Assembly: GCF_003944715.1 (NCBI RefSeq)
Contig: NZ_RWIT01000020.1
Location: 1 to 64,000, forward strand
DNA length: 64,000 nucleotides
Direction of reading: 5' to 3'
From: Hymenobacter rigui
GTDB taxonomy: Bacteria; Bacteroidota; Bacteroidia; Cytophagales; Hymenobacteraceae
Shown here: in pieces, positions 50,589 through 59,378 of the stretch
Layout of the letters: each line of letters begins with the position of its first letter
How positions within the stretch are numbered: position 1 is the first letter of the stretch
Made by a program: the position numbers and the translations under genes
The notes under the pieces: generated by a model
The model's input: only the letters and a program-made list of their open reading frames with translations
What the model was told of the DNA's origin: nothing
Databases searched by the model: none

Positions 50589-53244
50589 GCTCCTGGCTGT
50601 GTGGTTGCTGATACCGCAGCAGCCGCACAATCAGGCCCGTCCAGCCGGTTTGGTGGCTGGCCCCCAGGCCCCGGCCGGTGTCGCCGTGGAAGTACTCGTG
50701 GAAGAGTAGATAGTCGCGGAAGTGGGGGTCGGTCTGGAGCAGTTCGTCATCGGCAAAAGCGGGACGGCGGCCGGTTGAATCCTGCAGGAATAGCCGCGTA
50801 AGCCGCCCCGACAGCGCTTCGGCAATTTCGGCCAGATTAAACCGCTTGCCGGAGCCGGTCGGGTATTCTACCTGAAAAGCGTCGCCGTAATACGCATGGA
50901 AGCGCTGCAGCGATTCGATGATGAGGTAGTTGATGGGAAACCAGATGGGGCCGCGCCAGTTGCTGTTGCCGCCAAACATGCTGCTTTCGGCCTCGCCGGG
51001 TACGTACTGCACCGTGAAGTCGGTATCGGGGGTGCTGTACACGTAAGGGTTATCGAGGTGGTAGCGCGACATGGCCCGGATGCCGAAATCGGACAGGAAT
51101 TCCTGCTCATCGAGCATCCGCTTGAGCAGGTTGCGCAGGCGGCTGCGGCGCAGCAGGCTCAGCAGGTGGCGGGCACCTTTGCCCTGCTCCTGCCACCGGG
51201 CCACCAACTGGGCCAGGTGGGGGCGGTTTTCCAGCAGCCAGCGGGCTCGTTCCGTGAATTCGGGCAGGGAGTTGAGCAGCTCTTCATCAATTACCTCCAC
51301 CGCAAACAGCGGAATCAGGCCCACAATGGAGCGTACGCGCAGCTTGGTGCGGGCATCGTCGGGGGTGTGGAGGACGTCGTAGTAAAACTGGTCTTCGTCG
51401 TCCCAGAGATTGAACTGCCCGTCGCCGCCGCGGGTCATGGCATCGGCAATGTAGAGGAAGTGCTCAAAGAACTTGCCGGCAATTTCCTGATAGACAGGAT
51501 TGGTGCGGGCCAGCTCCATGGCCATGCGCATCATGTTCAGGGCAAACATGGCCATCCAGCTGGTGCCGTCACTCTGCTCGATGTAGCCGCCGGTGGGCAG
51601 CGGAGCGCTTCTGTCAAATACACCAATGTTATCCAGCCCCAGAAAGCCCCCTTCGAAGATGTTCCGCTCGCTCTTGTCTTTGCGGTTTACCCACCACGTG
51701 AAGTTTAGCGTCAGCTTATGAAAAACCGCTTCCAGAAAGGCAGTATCACCCTCGCCGTCGTGGAGCTTTTTATCCATCTGATATACCCGCCAGGTAGCCC
51801 AGGCGTGTACGGGCGGGTTTACGTCGTTCAGATTCCACTCGTAGGCCGGCAGCTGCCCGCTCGGGTGCAGGTACCAGTCGCGGCACAGCAGCCGCAGCTG
51901 GTTTTTGGCAAAGTCGGCGTCCACCATAGCCAGCGGGATACAGTGAAACGCCAGGTCCCAGGCCGCATACCACGGGTACTCCCACTTGTCCGGCATTGAG
52001 ATGATGTCCTCATTGTGCAGGTGGCGCCAGTTGCTGTTGCGGCCCTTGCGGCGGCGGGCGGGCAGGCGGGGCAGCGCCGGGTCGCCGTCCAGCCACTGCG
52101 TTACATCATAATAATAGAACTGCTTGCTCCAGAGCATGCCCGCAAACGCTTGCCGCTGAATGTTGCGGGCGTCGGCATCAGCGGCCACTTCCTGCTGCAT
52201 GCAGCTGTAAAAGTCGTCGGCCTCGCGCAGACGCTCGGCCACTATGGCGTCGAAATCGGCAAAGGGCATGGCCAACTCCTGCAAGCTCAGCCGGAACCGC
52301 ACCACCCGCGCCTCCCCCGGCCCGATTTCCAGGCTGTGGTGGGCGGCCATTTTGGTGCCCTGGCGGTGGGGGTTGATAGCTGTGTAGTCGCCCTCTACTA
52401 GGTAATCGTTGATGCCGTCCTTGAAGTAGCGGCCATTTTTGGGCGTGCCCGAGGGCCCCCCAGTGCGGTGGTAGTTGGTGTCGTTGTCGCAGAACAGCAA
52501 GGCGGCAGGCTGATCTGAGTAGACGTGGTAGCGGCCCAACGCCGGGTGCTCGGCCTGGGCCGTGGCCGCACCAGTGGCCCGCAGCAGCGGCGCGGCGGAC
52601 TGGTTGGGGTAACCCCAGGCCCAGGTGTTGCGGAACCAGAGCTGGGGCAACACATGCAGCGGGGCCGCCTCTGGGCCGCGGTTGTGGGCCGTTATCTGGA
52701 GCAGAATATCGTCGGGGCCGGCTTTGGCGTACTCGATGAACACGTCGAAGTAGCGGTTCTCGGCGAAGATGCCGGTATTGAGCAGCTCAAACTCGGGCTC
52801 CTGGCGGGTGCGGCGGGCATTTTCCTGACGCAGCTCCTCGTACGGAAACTCCTGCTGCGGATACTTGTAGAGCATCTTCATGTAGGAGTGCGAGGGGGTG
52901 CTGTCGAGGTAGTAGTACAACTCCTTCACGTCCTCGCCGTGGTTGCCCTGGCCGTTGGTGAGACCGAACAGCCGCTCCTTCAGCAGTTCATCCTGCCCGT
53001 TCCAGAGGCCCACAGCCAGGCACAGGTGCTGCCGGTCGTCGGAGATACCGCCCAGGCCCTCCTCGCCCCAGCGGTAGGCCACGCTGCGGGCCATATCGTG
53101 GGTGAGGTAGTTCCAGGCGTTGCCGTCGGGGCTGTAATCCTCGCGTACCGTGCCCCACTGCCGTTCGGTGAGGTAGGGGCCGAATTTCTTCCAGGCCGCC
53201 GCCCCGGTACTGTGTTCCTGTAGGCGTAGTTGTTCTTGCATCAT
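50539..53244 (-). CDS. GH63-like (MGH1-type) glucosidase
   Basis: A large 901-residue cytoplasmic glycosidase of the kind annotated simply as glucosidase and related to GH63/mannosylglycerate hydrolases. Starting near QEQLRLQEHSTGAAAWKKFG, it carries TVREDYSPDGNAWNYLTHDMARSVAYRWGEEG in part, ending in an (alpha/alpha)6 barrel with KWEYPWYAAWDLAFHCIPLA, GQLPAYEWNLNDVNPPVHAW and SMFGGNSNWRGPIWFPINYL; acidic residues in the AAWDLA and AYEWNLND blocks are candidate catalysts. No signal peptide from the ATG at 53244. The natural substrate is not known; an alpha-glucoside is likely. Confidence 0.9.
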   Translation of the reverse strand: MMQEQLRLQEHSTGAAAWKKFGPYLTERQWGTVREDYSPDGNAWNYLTHDMARSVAYRWGEEGLGGISDDRQHLCLAVGLWNGQDELLKERLFGLTNGQGNHGEDVKELYYYLDSTPSHSYMKMLYKYPQQEFPYEELRQENARRTRQEPEFELLNTGIFAENRYFDVFIEYAKAGPDDILLQITAHNRGPEAAPLHVLPQLWFRNTWAWGYPNQSAAPLLRATGAATAQAEHPALGRYHVYSDQPAALLFCDNDTNYHRTGGPSGTPKNGRYFKDGINDYLVEGDYTAINPHRQGTKMAAHHSLEIGPGEARVVRFRLSLQELAMPFADFDAIVAERLREADDFYSCMQQEVAADADARNIQRQAFAGMLWSKQFYYYDVTQWLDGDPALPRLPARRRKGRNSNWRHLHNEDIISMPDKWEYPWYAAWDLAFHCIPLAMVDADFAKNQLRLLCRDWYLHPSGQLPAYEWNLNDVNPPVHAWATWRVYQMDKKLHDGEGDTAFLEAVFHKLTLNFTWWVNRKDKSERNIFEGGFLGLDNIGVFDRSAPLPTGGYIEQSDGTSWMAMFALNMMRMAMELARTNPVYQEIAGKFFEHFLYIADAMTRGGDGQFNLWDDEDQFYYDVLHTPDDARTKLRVRSIVGLIPLFAVEVIDEELLNSLPEFTERARWLLENRPHLAQLVARWQEQGKGARHLLSLLRRSRLRNLLKRMLDEQEFLSDFGIRAMSRYHLDNPYVYSTPDTDFTVQYVPGEAESSMFGGNSNWRGPIWFPINYLIIESLQRFHAYYGDAFQVEYPTGSGKRFNLAEIAEALSGRLTRLFLQDSTGRRPAFADDELLQTDPHFRDYLLFHEYFHGDTGRGLGASHQTGWTGLIVRLLRYQQPHSQELNSTAGAATATQAPAQ

Positions 53245-53462
53245 GGCATCTGAAGGAATGCTCCAAGCGCAAAGGTACGGTTGTGGGCGCGGCTGGTTAT
53301 GGATTTGCACGGTTTCGGGCCATACAGCACCAAAACCGGTCAATGCCGACGGATGGGTGTGCATCCTCCGGCTGGCATTGTTCAGAGAAATCTTCCTTCA
53401 TCGTCACAAACTGCATTCTGGTACGGCTCTATCTTTGGCGGAGTTTCTACTATGTTCCGCAG

Positions 53463-54020
53463 ATGAGTTTTTTCCTACGCCTACAGCCCTGGGCTTTATT
53501 CCTACTCACGTTTGTTCTGCCATTTGGCGTGATGATGGGGGGCAGTATGGCCCTGATTTTACTACAGCTACAGCTCCCCATTTTCTTTGCCATCTACTCC
53601 TGCGTTATGCTACTGATGCTTGGCAGCCTGTTCGGGTGGTTATGGGCATTGGGTGCTTACCTGACCCGGCTGCTACCTGCCGGAACTGTTGCCTCCGTGC
53701 GGTGGCTGCATACGGCCCTTACCATTCCCGGCCTGTACATCCTGTTGATTCTGGCTGTACTACCGCGCGGGTTTTCGACAACTGGGTCTTCTTTTCAGCC
53801 GGCATGGGCGCTGGCTATTGTGCCGCTGCATCTGCTGTCCATGGCCTGCATATTTTACAGCCTGTATTACGTAGCCCGCGCGTTGCGCAGCGTGGAGCTG
53901 CAGCGTCAGGCTCAGTTCAGTGAGTGTGTGGGCGAGTTTTTTCTGCTCTGGTTTTACCCGGTAGGTATATGGTTTATCCAGCCGCGCATTAATCAGCTGG
54001 CTGACCGCACCGTATCCTAA
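53463..54020 (+). CDS. hypothetical integral membrane protein
   Basis: A 185-residue protein with about four to five hydrophobic helices (PWALFLLTFVLPFGVMM, IFFAIYSCVMLLMLGSLFGWLW, TIPGLYILLILAVLP, AIVPLHLLSMACIFYSLYYVA). The C-terminal FLLWFYPVGIWFIQPRINQL resembles the end of membrane proteins in Hymenobacter that lack assigned function. The ATG at 53463 is chosen over an in-frame extension, because a TATCTTTG promoter element (53430-53437) lies just upstream. Convergent with the LigB-type gene. Confidence 0.75.
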   Translation: MSFFLRLQPWALFLLTFVLPFGVMMGGSMALILLQLQLPIFFAIYSCVMLLMLGSLFGWLWALGAYLTRLLPAGTVASVRWLHTALTIPGLYILLILAVLPRGFSTTGSSFQPAWALAIVPLHLLSMACIFYSLYYVARALRSVELQRQAQFSECVGEFFLLWFYPVGIWFIQPRINQLADRTVS

Positions 54021-54025
54021 CACGC

Positions 54026-54064
54026 AATCCGCCTGCTTTCAAGTCACATGAAAACAGGCGGATT
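54026..54064. terminator. bidirectional terminator between convergent genes
   Basis: AATCCGCCTGCTTTC pairs with GAAAACAGGCGGATT around a 9-nt loop; both sides are AT-rich, so either transcript can end here. Confidence 0.85.
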
Positions 54065-54090
54065 TGACTCTGAATACGATACTGGTGGTA

Positions 54091-54924
54091 TTACCCTACC
54101 ACAAACGTGCGCATGCTCATGCCGCCGTAGCTCACCTCCTCGTAGGCGTGGCGGATGTCGTCGTCGGGCTCGGCCAGAGCCAGGCTGTAGAGCATCGGAA
54201 TGTAGTGGTCGGGGGTGGGCACGGCGAGGGGGCCGCTGGCGCCGGCCTGCTGGTAGTGGGTCAGGGCCAGCAGGTTGCGCTGGTCGATTTTGCGCTTGGC
54301 CCACTCATCAAACTCCGAGGCCCAGGCGTAGGGCGTTGCGTCATCCTGCATGAATTTGGGCATGCTCTGGCGCAGATTGTGCACGATGTTGCCGCTGCCC
54401 AGAATCAGCACGCCCCGCCGCCGCAGAAACTGCAGCTGCCGGGCTAGCTCAGCATGGTAGGTAATGGGCTGGTGATAGTCGATGCTGAGCTGGAACACCG
54501 GAATATCGGCCTCCGGGAAGATGTGGTGCAGTACCGTCCAGGTGCCGTGGTCAAGGCCCCATTCGTCGGTGGGGTGCGCGTCGGGCAGGGCTTTCAGCAC
54601 TTCCCGGGCCACATCGGGCGCGCCGGGTGCAGAGTACTGCATCTCAAACAGCTCCTGCGGGAAGCCCCCAAAGTCGTGAATGGTTTCGGGCCGCTCATTT
54701 ACGGCCACGAAGGTGCCGCGCGTGAGCCAGTGCGCCGACACCACCAGCACCGCCCGGGGTGGTTGCCGGTTGCGGATATCCAGCCCCAGCTGGTGCAGAG
54801 CCTGCGTGAACGGGTTATCGGCCAAGGCATTCATGGGCGAGCCGTGGCCCACGAAGAGCACGGGCATTTTGGCCGTTTTCTGGAAGCCGCTGGCGGCTTT
54901 GTGGAGGTCTTGCAGGGAGTTCAT
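54091..54924 (-). CDS. LigB-type extradiol dioxygenase (4,5-DOPA dioxygenase-like)
   Basis: A 277-residue non-haem metal enzyme of the LigB/YgiD family that opens catechol rings. Motifs are MPVLFVGHGSPMNAL near residue 20 (His22-type metal ligand region), VSAHWLTRG near 63, GLDHGTWTVLHHIFP near 123, VLILGSGNIVHNLR near 172, and HYIPMLYSLAL near 240. Relatives use DOPA in vitro; the physiological substrate is usually unknown. The ATG at 54924 follows a signal-free N-terminus. A TACTTTTG promoter with an adjacent palindrome lies about 70 bp upstream. Confidence 0.93.
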   Translation of the reverse strand: MNSLQDLHKAASGFQKTAKMPVLFVGHGSPMNALADNPFTQALHQLGLDIRNRQPPRAVLVVSAHWLTRGTFVAVNERPETIHDFGGFPQELFEMQYSAPGAPDVAREVLKALPDAHPTDEWGLDHGTWTVLHHIFPEADIPVFQLSIDYHQPITYHAELARQLQFLRRRGVLILGSGNIVHNLRQSMPKFMQDDATPYAWASEFDEWAKRKIDQRNLLALTHYQQAGASGPLAVPTPDHYIPMLYSLALAEPDDDIRHAYEEVSYGGMSMRTFVVG

Positions 54925-54977
54925 GGCAGTGGCAACCGGCAACGCTCCTACCAACTGAAGGCGCGTCGTTGTATATG

Positions 54978-55004
54978 GTTATCGAAATAACGATAACAAA
55001 AGTA
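54978..55004 (-). promoter_or_regulatory. promoter and palindromic operator of the LigB-type gene
   Basis: On the minus strand TACTTTTG (complement of 54997-55004) is followed at once by the perfect palindrome GTTATCG-AAATAA-CGATAAC (54978-54997), which would cover the start of transcription. A dimeric repressor bound there would block the gene. No TTG is found at -33. Confidence 0.55.
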
Positions 55005-55045
55005 CCCGGCGTTAAGCGGCGGTGCCTTGATGTAGGATAAGAAAA

Positions 55046-56080
55046 TCAGACCGATACCGGCCGCTGCGACGACTGCCGGATCTGTATCCGGGCATCGAGC
55101 ACCAGCTGGCTGTGTTCCAGCGGCAGCGCCTCCCGCAGCTGCCGAATCTCCCGCAATAGCAGCTCACTGGCCCGGCGGCCGATATCGTAGCCGGGCTGGG
55201 ATACTGAACTGATGCTGGGCTCCAGCAGCCGGCATACGGCCCAGTCGCTGAACCCGATGACGGCCATATCCTGCGGCACCCGCCAGCCGGCCTCCTTCAG
55301 GGCTGTAATAGCCCCGATGGCTACGGAATCGGTAACGGCGAACAGAGCTTCCGGCGGCTCGGCCAAGGCCATAAACTGCCGATTGAAAAAGGCACCCTCA
55401 TCCTGGGTTACGTGTGTGCATTCGGCCACATACTCGGCGCGGTAGGGCAGCCCGTAGGCCGCCAGTGCCGCCCGGTAGCCGGCAAAGCGCTGGCGAGTAT
55501 TTTCGGGGTGCGGCGGGCCTTTGATGTGCGCCACGCGGGTGTAGCCCTGGTCGAGTAGATGAGCCACGGCATCATAGGCACCCTGAAAGTCATTGGTTAC
55601 CACACTACTAGCTTCCAGCAGCGGACTGATTTTATCAAACAGCACCACGGGCACATCATACTCCTGCAAGGCCTGCAGATGACCAACATCCACGGTTTCG
55701 TTGGAGAGGCATACCAGCAGGCCATCTACTCCGGTGGCCTGCAGCATCTGCGTCACCCGGATTTCCTTCTCGTAGCTCTCGTTACTCTGGCTCAGGATAA
55801 TGTGGTAGCCCAGATCTTCCATCACGTCCACGATACCACTGATAACATCGGAGAAGAACGGGTGGATGATGTCGGGAATCACCACGCCCACCACCTTATA
55901 GGCCTGCTGGCGCAGCTTAACGGCCATTGGGTGTGGGGCATAGTGTAGCCGCTCAGCAGCGGCCAGTACAGTCTGCTTGGTGGCCTTACTGATGTCCGGG
56001 TAGTTTTTCAGGGCCCGCGACACGGTGGCTACTGTAACGCCCAATGATTGGGCAATGTCGCGCAGGGTCGCTCTTTTCAT
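55046..56080 (-). CDS. LacI family transcriptional regulator
   Basis: A 344-residue repressor with an N-terminal HTH (TLRDIAQSLGVTVATVSRAL, about residues 4-23), the hinge (ALKNYPDISKATKQTVLAAA) and a periplasmic-binding-protein-like effector domain (VVGVVIPDIIHPFFSDVISGI from about 62; GVDGLLVCLSNE, AIGFSDWAVCRLLEPSISSVSQP). Divergent from susC across a palindrome at 56224-56255, it very likely controls the alpha-glucan locus and itself. The inducer is probably a malto-oligosaccharide. The ATG at 56080 starts the HTH; an upstream frame extension is non-coding. Confidence 0.95.
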   Translation of the reverse strand: MKRATLRDIAQSLGVTVATVSRALKNYPDISKATKQTVLAAAERLHYAPHPMAVKLRQQAYKVVGVVIPDIIHPFFSDVISGIVDVMEDLGYHIILSQSNESYEKEIRVTQMLQATGVDGLLVCLSNETVDVGHLQALQEYDVPVVLFDKISPLLEASSVVTNDFQGAYDAVAHLLDQGYTRVAHIKGPPHPENTRQRFAGYRAALAAYGLPYRAEYVAECTHVTQDEGAFFNRQFMALAEPPEALFAVTDSVAIGAITALKEAGWRVPQDMAVIGFSDWAVCRLLEPSISSVSQPGYDIGRRASELLLREIRQLREALPLEHSQLVLDARIQIRQSSQRPVSV

Positions 56081-56223
56081 GGTATGAGGCTGATTGAACG
56101 GAGGTGGGAATCCATCATCCCTGGTGTGTGTGGCAGGGGCGCGGCAACGGGCAATCGGTCGGCCGAGGGCTACGGCTGACAAGGAGCGGGGAAAAATGTG
56201 ACTCAAGCTAAAAAAGTTTTGGA

Positions 56224-56255
56224 TTCCGAAATCGATTACGTTACCGATTTCGGAA
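56224..56255. promoter_or_regulatory. LacI-type operator between lacI and susC
   Basis: TTCCGAAATCG and CGATTTCGGAA are perfect 11-bp arms around ATTACGTTAC, itself largely symmetric. LacI-family sites are typically such long dyads; it lies 145 bp upstream of lacI and 93 bp upstream of susC, so one repressor could control both directions. Confidence 0.7.
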
Positions 56256-56347
56256 AAAAACACGCTTTTGCTGGTATTTAATTGCTTGATTTTGTGGTGA
56301 GTAATCACCCACCTTTAGAACAGTTCCCACCAAAAAACCAACTGCTT

Positions 56348-59300
56348 ATGTTTGTATTTTTACAACCGCGCGCCCTGCTATTGCGCGCCGGCCTGCTGGT
56401 CGTCTTTCTGACGCTGGTTGGCAGCGTACTGGGACAAGGTCTGATCCGGGGTACGGTAACGGAGCCCAACGGGACACCCGTTGTGGGTGCCACGGTACTG
56501 GTAAAGGGCACTACCCAGGCTGCGCCTACCGATGTTACCGGTAAATATGAGCTGCGGGTAGCGCCCGGCAGCTATGAGCTGGTCGTGTCCTCAATAGGCT
56601 ACAAAGCCCAGACCCGCACCGTTACCGTGGGCACCGAGCCGGTAGCGCTGAACGTAACCATTTCCGAGGATGCCCAGGCGCTGAGTGAGGTAGTGGTGGT
56701 TGGCTACGGCACCGCCAAGAAAAGCGACCTTACCGGAGCCGTTACTACCCTTACCCCTAAGGAGTTCAACAAAGGAACCTACGCCTCGCCCGACCAGCTC
56801 ATTCAGGGGCGGGTATCGGGGGTACAGGTGAGCAACAACAGTGGCCAGCCCGGCGGACCAGCAACCATTCGCATCCGGGGTAACTCGGCCGTGACCGGTA
56901 CGGGCCAGCCGCTGTACGTGGTGGATGGCGTGCCGCTCGACGGCCGCTCGGCACGCCCCGGTCTGGTGGCCTCCGCCGACGTAGGAACCGGGGCTGACAG
57001 CAACCCGCTCAACTTCCTGAACCCCGACGACGTGGAATCGGTGACCGTGCTGAAGGATGCTTCCGCTACGGCTATTTACGGTTCCCGGGCCGCGTACGGG
57101 GTAGTGCTCATCACCACCAAAAAAGGCCGTTCGGGGGCACCAGTGCTCAGCGTGGGCGTATCCAACGGCTTCTCGCAGCTGCTGCGGCGGCCGGAGTTTC
57201 TGGATGCCGGTCAGTACCGCCGGGCCATTGCCTACTACGGCGTGCCCGCTGCTACCGACAAGGGCGGCGACGTAGATGCGCTGGATGCCATTCTGCGCAA
57301 AGGCTACCTACAGAACTACAACGTGGCCATGAGCGGTGGTGGCGAAACCGGCCGCTACCGTCTGTCGCTGGGCTATCTGGATCAGGAAGGCATTGTGCGC
57401 AAAACCGGCTTTAAGAAGTACAGCGCCAACCTCTCCACTAACCTGCAGTTTCTGGAGAGTAAGAAGCTGGGCCTCGACATGAACATTTCCACCAGCCAGT
57501 TCCGGGAAGAGCTGGCCAACATTACCACCGACGCCGGCTTCCGAGGCTCCCTCATCGGGCAGGCGCTGCAGTGGAACCCCACGCAGCCGCTCCGCAACCC
57601 TGATGGCTCCCTCTTCATCAAGGCCGGCGACGTGGTGAACCCCCTGGCGGCGCAGGAATATTTCAACGACAACTCGCGGGTAACCACCATTCTGGCCAGT
57701 GCCTCGCCCTACTTCAAGTTTACCAATTGGCTGGAGTACCGAGCCCTGCTGAGCATCAACTACAATACGGGTAGCCGCCGTACGTCCATTGACCAGCGGC
57801 TCATCAACTACCCCGGCATTGAAAACCAGGGTTTCGCCAGCATTGGCAACAACGAGCTGACGACCCAGCAGATGGCCCATACGCTCAGCTTCAACAAAGC
57901 CGTGGCCTCCGACCTGAACCTGAACGCGGTGCTGGGGTACGAGTACACCAAGTTTGCCAACTCGGGCAATAACGTGAATGCCTTTGGTAACCCTTCGGCC
58001 GGTGGTTTTGGGGTGTTCGGCCTCGATTACACCAACTACATCCAGTATTCGGCCACCGGGTCGCGCAACGTGTCGTCGTTCATCGATCCGTCGTCGGAGC
58101 TGCAGTCGGTGTTTGGCCGGGCCATCCTGAACTTCAGGAACCGCTACGTGCTGACCGGTACCGTGCGCCGCGACGAGAGCAGCAAGTTCGGGCGCGACAA
58201 CCGCGTGGGCTACTTTCCATCCTTCGCCATTGCCTGGGACCTGAGCCAGGAATCCTTCTTTCCGGCCGAAAAGCTGACGCAGCTGAAACTGCGCGCCGGC
58301 TACGGCCTCACCGGCAACCAGGAGTTTCCGGCCGGCTCGGCGCAGGGCCGCTTCTCGCTGGACAACAACGGGGCTCAGTCTCCGCTCAACGCGGCCAACC
58401 CCAAGCTGAAATGGCAGGCTGATGCACAGTTTAACGTCGGTATCGACGTGGGTGCCCTCGATAACCGCCTGACCTTTACGGCTGACTACTTCAACAAAAC
58501 CACCAGCGACATTCTGTTCCCCACAGTGCCCGGCCAGCCGGCTCCCCCGGTGCAAACCATTCAGTGGCAGAACCTGAAGGATGTTAAGATTGTGAACAAA
58601 GGGGTGGAGCTGGCCCTCAACACCACGCTGGTGAACAAGGAGAAAGTGGAAATAGGCCTGAATGCCAATGCCACCTTCATCCACAACGAGGTGACGGATT
58701 TTGTGGGCGCGGATATCATCACCGGGGCCATTAACGGGCAGGGCCTGTCGGGCTCCACGGCGCAGCTTATCACCAAGGGCTACCCCATCAACGCCTTCTT
58801 CCTGCCCCAGTTTACCGGTCTCAATGAGCAGGGCCAGTCGACGTACGCCAACGGCGGGGCCGTGGCCTACTCGGGCAGCCCCAACCCCCGCACGCTGCTG
58901 GGCGTGGGTGCCAATGCCCGCTTCGGCAAACTCTCGCTGGTAGCCAACATGACCGGCGTATTTGGTCAGTATATCTACAACAACACGCTTAACGCGGTGG
59001 GCAACGTGGGCCAGATCGGGGCGCAGAAAAACATTGCCCTTTCCACGTTCGAAAACCCCATTAAGGAGTCCATCGGCAATGCGGGCTCGGCCTCTTCCCG
59101 TTACCTGGAAAAAGGCAACTACCTGAAAATGTCTAACGTGACGCTGGCCTATTCCTTCGGCGACATGGGCAGCGTGGTGAAGGGGGCGCGGGTGTACATT
59201 ACGGGGCAGAACCTGTTCGTAATTACCAAATACGATGGGTTTGACCCCGAAATCAACACCGTGAAGCGCGGAGCCAACCAGGTACCATCCGTCGGGATTG

Positions 59301-59359
59301 ACTACCTGCCCTACCCCAGTGCCCGCACCTTCACGCTCGGCGTCAATTTCTCCCTGTAA
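56348..59359 (+). CDS. susC: SusC/RagA family TonB-linked outer-membrane protein
   Basis: A 1003-residue outer-membrane transporter. After the signal peptide (LLLRAGLLVVFLTLVGSVLGQ) comes a carboxypeptidase-D-like regulatory domain (about 28-105; GTVTEPNGTPVVGATVLVKG), the SusC-type motif SEVVVVGYGTAKKSDLTGAV with plug FNKGTYASPDQLIQGRVSGVQV (about 115-260), and a large barrel ending RTFTLGVNFSL. It imports oligosaccharide handed over by SusD at the expense of TonB energy. The ATG at 56348 is used; upstream codons do not fit. The first gene of the operon lacI|susC-susD-GH13-GH65; susD follows after 19 bp. Confidence 0.95.
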   Translation: MFVFLQPRALLLRAGLLVVFLTLVGSVLGQGLIRGTVTEPNGTPVVGATVLVKGTTQAAPTDVTGKYELRVAPGSYELVVSSIGYKAQTRTVTVGTEPVALNVTISEDAQALSEVVVVGYGTAKKSDLTGAVTTLTPKEFNKGTYASPDQLIQGRVSGVQVSNNSGQPGGPATIRIRGNSAVTGTGQPLYVVDGVPLDGRSARPGLVASADVGTGADSNPLNFLNPDDVESVTVLKDASATAIYGSRAAYGVVLITTKKGRSGAPVLSVGVSNGFSQLLRRPEFLDAGQYRRAIAYYGVPAATDKGGDVDALDAILRKGYLQNYNVAMSGGGETGRYRLSLGYLDQEGIVRKTGFKKYSANLSTNLQFLESKKLGLDMNISTSQFREELANITTDAGFRGSLIGQALQWNPTQPLRNPDGSLFIKAGDVVNPLAAQEYFNDNSRVTTILASASPYFKFTNWLEYRALLSINYNTGSRRTSIDQRLINYPGIENQGFASIGNNELTTQQMAHTLSFNKAVASDLNLNAVLGYEYTKFANSGNNVNAFGNPSAGGFGVFGLDYTNYIQYSATGSRNVSSFIDPSSELQSVFGRAILNFRNRYVLTGTVRRDESSKFGRDNRVGYFPSFAIAWDLSQESFFPAEKLTQLKLRAGYGLTGNQEFPAGSAQGRFSLDNNGAQSPLNAANPKLKWQADAQFNVGIDVGALDNRLTFTADYFNKTTSDILFPTVPGQPAPPVQTIQWQNLKDVKIVNKGVELALNTTLVNKEKVEIGLNANATFIHNEVTDFVGADIITGAINGQGLSGSTAQLITKGYPINAFFLPQFTGLNEQGQSTYANGGAVAYSGSPNPRTLLGVGANARFGKLSLVANMTGVFGQYIYNNTLNAVGNVGQIGAQKNIALSTFENPIKESIGNAGSASSRYLEKGNYLKMSNVTLAYSFGDMGSVVKGARVYITGQNLFVITKYDGFDPEINTVKRGANQVPSVGIDYLPYPSARTFTLGVNFSL

Positions 59360-59378
59360 CCTCTAACGACTTCCCACC

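Noticed and set aside
57308..58684. 458-residue open frame antisense to susC
   Set aside because: Entirely within susC, no recognisable features.
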